DNA of 20,782 nucleotides from Saccoglossus kowalevskii (taxonomy: Eukaryota; Hemichordata; Enteropneusta; Harrimaniidae): contig NW_003139850.1 of the NCBI RefSeq assembly GCF_000003605.2, forward strand, positions 137,240 through 158,021. The letters are read 5' to 3'. The position numbers were made by a program, and so were the translations under genes. Positions 1 to 8,300 of this stretch are shown in pieces. The notes under the pieces were generated by a model. It saw only the letters and a list, made by a program, of their open reading frames with translations, had not been told where the DNA came from and made no database searches. How positions within the stretch are numbered: the stretch's first letter is position 1; each line of letters starts with the position of its first letter.

Positions 1-74
<74 letters not shown>
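1..74. repeat. (TAA)n trinucleotide microsatellite
   Basis: An uninterrupted run of the ATA/TAA trinucleotide fills the first 74 bases and probably continues left of the window. It abuts the 3' end of the minus-strand LINE fragment, where it reads (TTA)n. Many CR1/L2-like LINEs end in a short microsatellite, so it may have grown from the element's own 3' tail. That origin is inference. Confidence 0.97.
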
Positions 75-147
75 TTAGTTGTGATAACTATTACTACATG
101 TATAAAAAGAAACAAATGTGTTAATGGGATAAAGTAAATTTTACAAG

Positions 148-462
148 TTATATGGTATTTTCATTTCTTGATTGACATGCGTTATGAAAATAATTGCCAA
201 TCTTTTTTATTATTACCTCATCTTTTGAAGTCATCAAGAAATTAAATTTCTGGAGATCATCCTGTGTTTCTTGTGGAAATGTAATGTCTTGTATGATTTG
301 TTGGCGTAATAATGTATATATCGAGCGTATATCAAAGTGCAGTTCATCTCCTATTTCATTCTGCGTACATTGTCTGCAAATTCTGTTTTTGTCCCATTTG
401 TTGTAATCTTGAATTTCATGACCCCAGATTTCAGACCCATACAATACTATTGGTTGAATCAT
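148..462 (-). pseudogene. C-terminal remnant of the LINE ORF2
   Basis: This open segment begins MIQPIVLYGSEIWG, the block usually found after the reverse transcriptase core in CR1/L2-like ORF2 proteins. Soon after, it reads NRICRQCTQNEIGDELHF, which resembles the cysteine/histidine motif near the C-terminus of such proteins. The two blocks are much closer together than I would expect, so an internal deletion of the connecting region is inferred. The frame differs from the preceding RT segment (945-475). It is a fragment of the same dead element, not a separate gene. Confidence 0.75.
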
Positions 463-474
463 GGGGGTCTCTTT

Positions 475-945
475 TTACCTCCATGATTGAATACATCCTT
501 TAAAAAGATGGATGAAAGTTCTACAATTTGTTTCTGGTGGTAGGAACTGTTTCAATGCATACATTTGTTTGGCTTCAGTGTAGCAGCCATTTGACTTTAT
601 GTTTATACCAAGGTAGTTGTTCATATCTACACAGGTAATCATTTGTTCCTTATAATAGAATTTTTTTGTCTTTTTCAGTGTTCCTCGTCTGTTTGTCAGA
701 TTTACCTGGAGTTTATATTTAGGACAATAAACCTCTAAACTATTTAGTGCGTTTTGTAGACCGTTTTTTGTTGCAGAGAATAATACCAGTTCATCTGTAT
801 AGAGTAGGGAACTTATTTTACAGTTATTCAATGTAATTGGATCTAGTGATTCATCTTCTAGTGAATTATTCAAGTCATTAACAAACAAATTAAAAAGCAT
901 TGGGGGTAATGACACAACCCCGTCTAACTCCCTTGATCGTTTCAA
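475..945 (-). pseudogene. LINE reverse-transcriptase core segment
   Basis: A 156-codon open stretch carries the central RT blocks: LPPMLFNLFVNDLNN, then a YxDD-like box reading YTDE with the second aspartate replaced, then NALNSLEVYCPKYKLQVNL, the usual helix and 'thumb' approach of LINE RTs. The preceding segment (1114-890) ends in GVRRGCVITPN in another frame and overlaps this one, which marks a frameshift near 910. Loss of a catalytic aspartate and the frame breaks indicate an inactive copy. Confidence 0.85.
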
Positions 946-1463
946 ATGTGGATGTAATTTTATTCTTGAAACGAATGCATGATTTTGTATTTAGATACAT
1001 ACTTTTAATGATGTTATAGATTTTACCATTTATACTATTACATGTATTACGTAATTTGTAAAAAAAAAAACTCTCCAAATTGTATCTAATGCTTTTTGAA
1101 AGTGTATGAAACATAAATACAATTTTCCCTTTGCTTTCAGGTATTTGTTAACAATTGTTCATTGTCTAATCTGTAGTACAGTATCCCTTAAGCAATCCCG
1201 CCTGGTTATTATTTATAATGTTATTATCTTCAGTATATTGACTAATTCTAGTGTTAGTTATACTAAAAAAGTTTGACCTACACAACTAGAAACAGCTAAC
1301 ATATAATATAATACTAATATTCCAAAGATCTGAGTCTAGGATTATATTAAATAATGTATGTAGTGACTGAATTGGAAAATCTGAACTGGACAACTTGATA
1401 ACCATCACCTCCAGATGATTTTTACTCTTTATTTGTTTAATTGTTAGCCTTATTTCTTTTTCA

Positions 1464-1556
1464 GATATCTCATATATGACTCATAGCGACGTACACTACT
1501 CGTGTGAATTACAGTGTTTGTTTGTTTGCATGCATTTCGAACACGCGCCACCGCCC
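1464..1556. mobile_element. Partial MITE, copy of the 4455-4576 element
   Basis: The segment shares ATGACTCATAGCGACGTA and the following GTGTGAATTACAGTGTTTG-like stretch with the element at 4455-4576 (ATGATTCATAGCGACGTA there). It ends in GCCACCGCCC, the same terminus as the right end of that copy (CCACCACCC). The left third is absent: homology starts at GATATCT, exactly where the LINE reading frame stops being recognisable. The two elements therefore share a junction at about 1464-1466. Confidence 0.7.
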
Positions 1557-1789
1557 TTACTATTAAATAGCTTTCTGATTTTAGTGTTAATGTATTTTAC
1601 TTTATCATGACGTAAATTGTATAGTAAACGATTTTCTCAAATCCAAGCATAGTAGCGAAATTCAATTTTCTTGTTTTAGAATTATTTTGTGCTGTTTTGT
1701 TATTTATGTCTTTGGACTTTCCAAATAAAATTTCCTATTCTATCCTAAATCTGTTCGAATTTTAGATTTCATTACACTGTAAATGGGCA
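1557..1789. other. AT-rich spacer with a possible retroelement 3' tail
   Basis: No coding signal is visible. Bases 1690-1745 read TTATTTATGTCTTTGGACTT, CCAAATAAAATTT and then CCTATTCTATCC. An AATAAA signal followed by a decaying pentamer-like tail resembles the 3' end of a plus-strand retroelement, but no coding part lies upstream. This is weak, by-eye evidence. Confidence 0.3.
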
Positions 1790-2345
1790 GAGTATGTCAT
1801 GCGATTTATTAGGAACTCGAGTCGAGTCGTGTGGCGGCGGTAGTCACTTTATCTATTTCCTGGTTGTACTGATCACATTTTCAATTCTCCTAACCACCAA
1901 AATGACCTCAATTTACATAACAATGAACAACCCACAATGCGGCAGGTTGTGTGTATTCCCAGGATCAGTGAAAGTGGAAAGTGGTAGCCAGAGATATTTT
2001 CACAAGAATTTGGCGAGAAAATATAACTCCAGCGAAAAAATGAGGTAGGCCTGTGTATTCTGTTGCTATTCGCTGCGATACAAACGGAGCAGATTACCTG
2101 CTGGAGCTTTTAGATTTTGCAAAACCATTACGAAAAATAGCGATGGTTTTTATCACACTTGGTTCGTGGTGTGATGGATGAACGGAACCGGACAATGCAA
2201 TATTCTTGTAATTTTTTAATAACGCTATGAAACACCGTTACCGGTACTAATCAACCTTTGTTATTGTACGTTACCACGAACGACGTTTACTGCAAGGGAG
2301 TGTGAGATACACTAATTAACCGTCTCGACGATTCTGTCGCATCAC
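1790..2345 (+). promoter_or_regulatory. CpG-richer segment, candidate promoter or noncoding first exon of the laminin gene
   Basis: Against an AT-rich, CpG-poor background this stretch has clustered CpG (for example TCGAGTCGAGTCGTG and GGCGGCGG near 1820, GAACGACG near 2278, CGTCTCGACG near 2323) and is free of recognisable repeats. The laminin gene needs an upstream noncoding exon, because an acceptor precedes its start codon. A weak donor-like ATGAG|GTAGGC sits at 2040-2050. No TATA box or initiator can be assigned. The role is inferred from composition and position only. An open frame at 1794-2048 shows no recognisable protein. Confidence 0.3.
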
Positions 2346-3842
2346 TATATTCAAATTGTACACATGTTGATGGAGGAACATAAATATCTAAATAATACCA
2401 CCGAAAAATAAATTACCATGTTTGGTCTGGTTAGGTTAAAGTTTACAATGACTGGCGCAAACCCAGCCACCTTATTATTGATATGTGATGACAACAGTAT
2501 AACACCATCGTATTGGATTGTTTTATTATGTCTTAATTTCCTGTGTCAATTGTTAGTAATTTGTGAAACTAAATTGCACATTATTTTACCTACAACATCG
2601 GTTACATGTATTACAATAGAACCCACATCACTTAAATTTCAGTACATGTATATGGCGTAGTCGAATTTCATTCCATGTATTGATCAGGCAGACCAGTATC
2701 AGGGTGTGCAGTTAGGGTCGGGTTACCCAAGTATATTGTATGAATTACAGTGCACATTTTTAATTTTAACTGAGCCACTGTCGTCCTGCATCAAATGTTC
2801 AAGAAAGCCATGACCACTTTATTTGAAACTGATAAAACATAACACGTAACCTTTGCATTATAATTGAAGGATTCAAGCTCTTTGGTAGTTGGTCTGTTAC
2901 CCATGAATCTTTCTTCAGCCATGACCGTGCAAAAATATATTTCAAATATTACAAAAATGTCATCATATTCTGATATACAATGTTAAATTCCATTTAATTT
3001 TTTTTCTTCGGTGAGTGAGGAAGTGGTAGTTCAAATGTCATACTGACCTTTACAGACAGTATTCATCCAATCAAATGATTACCCAAAGGGTATTTGTCCT
3101 TTTCAGTTATTAAAAAAAAATTATGTATATTTTATATAACAACTGTTCTGGCATGTTTAAAAACAACTGTACTGCATTTTATTTCATAAAAGTGTTCAAA
3201 TATTAATAACAAATAATTTTTTTTTCAATTTATAATTCTTTTCAAACAAAATCATTATTTTTATGTCGCTATAATTGATTTCCGTTTTCAAAATTATAAA
3301 TGAATGAACATGTATTGACCTGTAGATTTTGTCATTTGTTGTTATTTCATATAATTAATGACTGCATTCTATTCCATTATGCTAGACTAATATAATACAT
3401 GCCTACAGTCAAATACTTATATTTCAGTGTTATTAATATGCCTTTTGAAAATCACAAATATATTGTCGTTGCTGTTGCTGTAATTTATGGATTGTATAGT
3501 GTACGTGCATGTGGTATTTTCTGTTCCAGTGCTTTAAATTCAAGATGACCCACATAAATTTGTTGGTGCCCTTAAAAAATAGTCAAACATTTCCATCACA
3601 GTTGGGTATCGGAATATTGAAGTATTAGCCCAGGCTGCTTGTTTATATCAGAAACCTATGTTCCATTGTTTCCTAAATTCTTTCGTAAATTACAGAGGTG
3701 TATCTATATTAAAAACAAGTAATATTTTAATAATTCAGTGTACAATTAATACAACTGTTGGTTGATGCACACTTACATTGGAGATATGCTTTTCATAAAG
3801 TATAGTGGACAGTATATTGCCTCAATGTACAAAATCCCCAGG
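2346..3842. other. Upstream or 5' UTR intron DNA, no gene seen
   Basis: This is AT-rich sequence with homopolymer runs (for example 3001-3006, 3111-3120, 3217-3224). An open frame at 2418-2660 resembles no protein and has biased, low-complexity composition. No RNA gene or repeat with a second copy in this window was recognised. Confidence 0.6.
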
Positions 3843-3959
3843 ACTTAGGGGTAACCCATTTGAAATTGAGGGGAGGATTTCAGAAAAAAAATCCCTATGT
3901 ATGTAATTGACCAATTTCCTTCAGCCCCTCCCCAGATTTCAAATGGGTCATCCCTTAGT
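3843..3959. repeat. Foldback (inverted) repeat, MITE-like
   Basis: The left arm at about 3843-3882 (CTTAGGGGTAACCCATTTGA, then AATTGAGGGGAGG) is the approximate reverse complement of the right arm at about 3917-3959 (CCTCCCCAGATTTCAAATGG, then GTCATCCCTTAG). The core ACCCATTTGAAAT matches perfectly. The loop is about 34 nt and AT-rich. A small non-autonomous DNA element is the usual source of such structures. No clear target-site duplication is visible. Confidence 0.7.
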
Positions 3960-4013
3960 ATGATTATTTTTGGATGAGTAGTGATTCATCAATCCCTTGG
4001 TACTTTTCAACTA

Positions 4014-4199
4014 CTGTAAAACCCATTTATTAATTATTCGCTTTTCAGTTTGGGTAATTTTGTTGAGAAGTGAAATCCGCTGAGTTAAATGTAAATTAAG
4101 AATATATCTCGATCATTGTTTCTTTGCCAAGTTTGTGAGCTTAAAACCCAGGAAATTGCTCAAAACATCAAAAAAGTGAAAAATAAATGTTTTTTACAG
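4014..4199. mobile_element. TA-flanked MITE (Tc1/mariner-like)
   Basis: The element starts CTGTAAAACCCATTTATT and ends AATAAATGTTTTTTACAG. These are inverted repeats of about 18 bp with two or three mismatches. A TA dinucleotide lies on each side (4012-4013 and 4200-4201), the target duplication expected for Tc1/mariner-type transposition. At 186 bp it has no coding capacity. The terminal CTGT...ACAG layout is shared with the element at 17829-18026, but the interiors differ. Confidence 0.7.
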
Positions 4200-4454
4200 T
4201 ATTGCGTAATCTTTCATATGATAATGCCTATACATATGTGACTGTTGCATTGAATCATCATACACATCGTTGCCACGCCCTTTCAACCAATAATTTGTTG
4301 AATGTTTTTATTATTCAAGACATTTAGTCATAAGCTATATATTCTCACCCATGTTTGATATTTTTTTTCAAAATTTATTTCTTCTGTAAATAATTTTTTT
4401 TTCAGTGTAGATGTCTTTAATTTTGTCTTAATTAAAATTGTGTGGACGGTTTAA

Positions 4455-4576
4455 GGGCGGTGGTCGGTGCGTTGCTTCCTGTTCGATATATGATTCATAG
4501 CGACGTATACAATAAGTGTAAAATACATTGTTTATATGAAATTTGAAGACACACTGAGCGACGGTCGCCACCACCC
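4455..4576. mobile_element. Short MITE flanked by TTTAA
   Basis: The ends GGGCGGTGG and CCACCACCC form an imperfect terminal inverted repeat (8 of 9), with weaker complementarity inside. TTTAA is present directly at both sides (4450-4454 and 4577-4581), suggesting a TTAA-type target duplication. A partial second copy lies at 1464-1556, sharing the central CATAGCGACGTA block. It is noncoding and ends about 80 bp before the laminin splice acceptor, inside the presumed 5' UTR intron. Confidence 0.68.
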
Positions 4577-4645
4577 TTTAAGTGATATGGCACAGTTAGG
4601 AAGCGATATATGAAATAAAGTAATTTTACTATTAACCAATATTTT

Positions 4646-4689
4646 CTATCTTACAGGTAGTCCATTTCTATCTTACAGGTAGTCCATTT
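4646..4689 (+). promoter_or_regulatory. Perfectly duplicated 3' splice site of the 5' UTR exon
   Basis: A 22 bp unit (4646-4667) is repeated exactly at 4668-4689. Each copy contains CTATCTTACAG|GTAGTCC, so there are two acceptors, after 4656 and after 4678, each followed at once by GT. The pyrimidine-rich tract ATTTTCTATCTTACAG precedes the first. No ATG occurs between either acceptor and 4753, so both would leave the same first start codon and differ only by 22 nt of 5' UTR. Confidence 0.65.
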
Positions 4690-4752
4690 CTTTATCACCC
4701 AGAGAAAGAGGTTGAGAAAAATTTATCATATTTCCTGAACTACTTGCGAATA

Positions 4753-5394
4753 ATGAATCACTTGTGGACTGCGTTAATTATTTTGACTGCTGCTATAGCA
4801 ACGGTTGCCCAGGATACTGGGGAGTGTAACAATAAAGCTTGTTATCCATCATTTGAGGATCTCATTGTTACAGCGTTTATAAATAGGACGGTTTCTGTAA
4901 GTTCAACGTGTGGCGATCCTGCAAACGATTACGAACTTATTTACATTAACACGCAGGGCGAGGAGATGCTGATACAGGAGACTTGTAATGCTTCGATCCC
5001 GGAAGAATCTCATCCGAAGGACTATTTGTACGATTCTCTAAAAGAGGTTCAACTGGGCGTGGAGGTCGATGTTCCAAATCTTGACACTTGGTGGCAGTCT
5101 ACTAACAATGCAGACAATACCCAGCTGATACTTTCTTTGGGTGATGAATTTCTCTTTCAGAGTATGACGATTGCTTTTCGCAGTCCTCGACCGCAAGATA
5201 TGTGTATTGAAACAAGCATCGATTATGGGATTACATATAAAAAATTACAATATTATGCGCAGGATTGTGCGAGCAGTTTTCCCGATATTCCACTTACAGA
5301 CATAAATAATCCAGTACGTGTCCTCGAAGCGACATGCATTGAAGCATACTACCAGGGTGATTCAAGTACAACGGTTCCTGGAACCATTCAACAG
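4753..5394 (+). CDS. LAMB: Laminin beta coding exon 1: signal peptide and most of the LN domain
   Basis: It encodes residues 1-214 and ends in phase 0 at CAG|GTAAGA. Residues 1-19 form a hydrophobic signal peptide (LWTALIILTAAIATVA) with likely cleavage after Ala19. LN motifs in order: SSTCGDP (50-56), ETCNAS...SHP (77-88), DTWWQSTN (111-118), LGDEFLFQ (129-136), IAFRSPRPQDM (140-150), IETSIDYG (152-159) and YYAQDCASSFPDI (167-179). N-glycosylation sequons are NRT (44-46) and NAS (79-81). Packing signal peptide and most of LN into one 642 nt exon is unusual compared with vertebrate beta genes, where the LN is split by introns. A codon-in-frame TTG lies just upstream at 4744, but the ATG at 4753 is the natural start. 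Confidence 0.95.
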
Positions 5395-8300
5395 GTAAGA
5401 ATTAATTGAATATGAACAATGTTCACTGGTATTTAGTTAAATCATAAATGCTTTGAATGGCCAAGTCAACTTTTGTCACCTTCCACAAAATAAACAGCAT
5501 TATAATTTTTTCCATATTTTATGAAAAATTTTGATCAAGACATTGGGGGCAGACATCTGAGTATTTTCACCGCCTAGCAACCATCATGGTGAAAACAAAG
5601 GTCGAAAACCCTCAAAAAATATAATTTGGGATAGTTGTTGAGACAAACTTCCCCCTAGTTTGGTTGCTCAGGATTACTTCATAATTGAGTTTGTGCTGTT
5701 TCCTTGACTTTAGCGGTTTTCACCGGCCCCTTCGATCGGCGTTCCACAGCAGCTTGCACAGAGCTCATGGAAATACACGGTAGAATGATGCGTGTCTTAA
5801 AACGTAGAATGTTCTGGGATGTAGCCTCGCCCCCAAGGACAGCAATGGGAATGTTTTTTTGTTTTGTTTTTTATTTATAAAAATGTTTGTGCCAGGCGAC
5901 AGTTCTGGACATTGAGTGTCACTATTGTCTCTCCTGACATTTTTTTTTGTATGTGCAAATTGCAAGTGCTAGTGCTGACACATGAGAAATTTGACACATG
6001 AGAAATTTTATTAAATTTGATACAAAGCTAACAAGAAATTGTTGTGTACAAGTTCAAACAGTTTAACCAATGGTGATGAACATGAATTTCACCTCTAATA
6101 ACATTGAATGTATTTATTCAGACATTATAAATAGCAGTCATGATATACATGCATTTTTATAAAATTTTACTCTGTGAGCATTCATAGAGCTTTACTGGGA
6201 GTCTTGGGTTCTATAGTAGTTTGTATTGCACGGACAAAAAACAAGGATTTGTTAGAATGCTGCCTTGTTTTAGTTACAATGACTGCAGTGATTCAGAACA
6301 GAAGTGAATCATTGTGTATCCATGCGCATTGGAATACATGTACTTTTTAAAAGTGTTAGCGTTCAGGAATTCAAGCACATAGTCACAATCACATGATGGT
6401 TAGTATGTCTGCTCAACATCAGGGTGAATTTGACTCCTATGGCAAACAACACACTCAGCAGTGGAAATAACAGTACAATCTGCCCACTTGCAGGGTGTTG
6501 CACCATTCGTGTTTAATAGAATGCTATCTTTATTCAGGCGATGTGAAGATGCCTGTCCTGTGTATTATTCCTAATCCTTAGTGCATGTAAAAAGAATCTT
6601 GTTGCAGATCTTTTTTCACAGAACAACTTGACACATTTCTCTTATTGCATGTACCCCAGGTATATATGCATGAGTTAATTGTGCTGACCCATATTTCTGA
6701 GTCTGTAAATAGGCCTGGCCTATTGACAGGAAATGATGAACACTGGCTAAGTAAAATAAAAGAAATGAAAAGAAAATAGAAAAATTGAAGCTACTGCCAG
6801 CATTCAAACATACTGAGAAGCATTGAATTTTGAACATTTATTATAAATTTCCAGACAAATCGCACAAAGACTGTCAAATAATTTAAATCCCCAAATCCTA
6901 ATAAAGCTGTGTGCTATCACGGTCCAACTTTAATGTATAGCTCTCAATTTGTTGCCATAGAGGGCATACTTTCATTTTAAATTAAAATTCCAATAAAAGA
7001 GTCATAATAATTTTTCCTGCGCAAATATTTTATTGGTGCATTTCAAAGTGAGCGCAATTTAATTCTGTCTTTCCATCTGTATCTCTTTTATTTTTTAAGT
7101 GAAAAAAAATAGTTTAAATGTGTTTCTTTTCTGTAACTTGGACATCCAACGCAAATGAAGTTGTGACTATTTTGTATATTAAAAAAAATTCTAGGAATGC
7201 AGCTGTGAAAGTGAATGTTAGAAGTTGTCGCAAATAACGAATAAATGTCCAATGGAGAGAAAATAAAACGAATGATTCCAATAGCGAGAGGTGCATCGTT
7301 TTATATTCATATGCAATTTCATACATACATTTGTTCCAGCTGGCGTCCATTAAAGAAAAAACGGAATTCCATTCTAGTTTGTAGTTATATAACTGAAAAT
7401 AGAAATGCTTTACTACAAAGGTCGGTGCGTAACCGTACTAGTAATTGATCTAGAAGTCATCAGTTTGTAACAGGATCTAATTTTAGAATGTGTGTACCAG
7501 TAGATATTGACTGGCCTTTTGACTATTCCGTTTCTGGTACAACAAAACATCTTTTGTTGTGAAAAGCTCACAGTGATATTGTTATTTGAATAGACAATAT
7601 AAAGATTCAAAATTTGATTTTCTTCTTTGTGAATCTTTTTTTCAAAGATTTGTAGCGTTCTGTAGCCACATAGTGTTTCTTTTTTGGTTGGTTTGTTGGC
7701 TGGCTGGTTGGTTGAGTAAATGTGTGTGGGTAATTGTTCAATGATTTCTCAGCAATAAATAGACCAATTCTAACTTGATACTTGGTATAAACATCACATA
7801 TTTTGGGTTGCTGAACATAGTAGTAGTAAGTACCCCGGTAAATGATTTTCACTCAATATTCCCAGTTAGTTAAAATGATGTTCAATGTTAAAAGTCAGTA
7901 TTACAAAATAAATTTGTGTATTGTCAAATGCTGAAGAGATTTCATGAAATATGCACTGGCTGATTTTAAGTCAAAATTTATGATCACACAAAGTGAGTTA
8001 TTGTGGAACATTTCCTCGTTTTTGTTTTAATGAATAGTTTTTTTTTTGAAACAACTTGCTAATATTTATGGGTTCTTTTATTTTATTTTTGTTAATTTTG
8101 AACCAAATGAAAAGAATTTCCTACTGGCTACAAGTCTTAATCAATTTTTTTTTTTAAACTGGTGACTAAAGTCGACTTTGGCTCTCAGAAGGTAAACATA
8201 CAGGAAAATGGAGTTTGCTTTCTAGTCCACCACTTTACATACCAGTGATAGCCTTTGGCGAAGGGGGATGGTGATCACGTGACCTCATTATTATGCAAAA

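Larger units (their letters stand above)
75..1466 (-). mobile_element. Decayed non-LTR retrotransposon (LINE) reverse-transcriptase fragment
   Basis: Read on the minus strand from 1466 down to 148, broken frames spell the ordered blocks of a non-LTR reverse transcriptase: ISEKEIRLTIKQIKS (about 1466-1420), HTLFNIILDS (about 1355), NTRISQYTEDNNIINN (about 1252-1210), QAGLLKGYCTTD (about 1207-1170), KGKLYLCFIHFQKALDTIW (about 1130-1073), KIYNIIKSMY, FNLFVNDL, LLYTDELVLFS (about 807-775), then VLYGSEIWG near the C-terminal end (about 440). This resembles CR1/L2/Jockey-type LINEs. The frame shifts at least at about 1165, at the poly-A run 1061-1070, at about 910 and at about 470. There are also in-frame stops, so it is dead. 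The catalytic YADD box reads YTDE. The endonuclease and 5' end are missing. Bases 147-75 would be the 3' UTR leading into the microsatellite. LINE RT is near certain; the clade is not resolved. Confidence 0.88.

Noticed and set aside
1794-2048. Open frame of 84 codons in the CpG-richer segment
   Set aside because: No recognisable domain, mixed composition, no matching downstream exon; more likely regulatory or noncoding exon sequence.
2418-2660. Open frame of 80 codons
   Set aside because: Hydrophobic chance frame in AT-rich DNA with no known motifs and no clear splice context.
8272-8286. E-box-like GATCACGTGACC
   Set aside because: A single palindromic hexamer core in a long intron is not evidence of a regulatory site.
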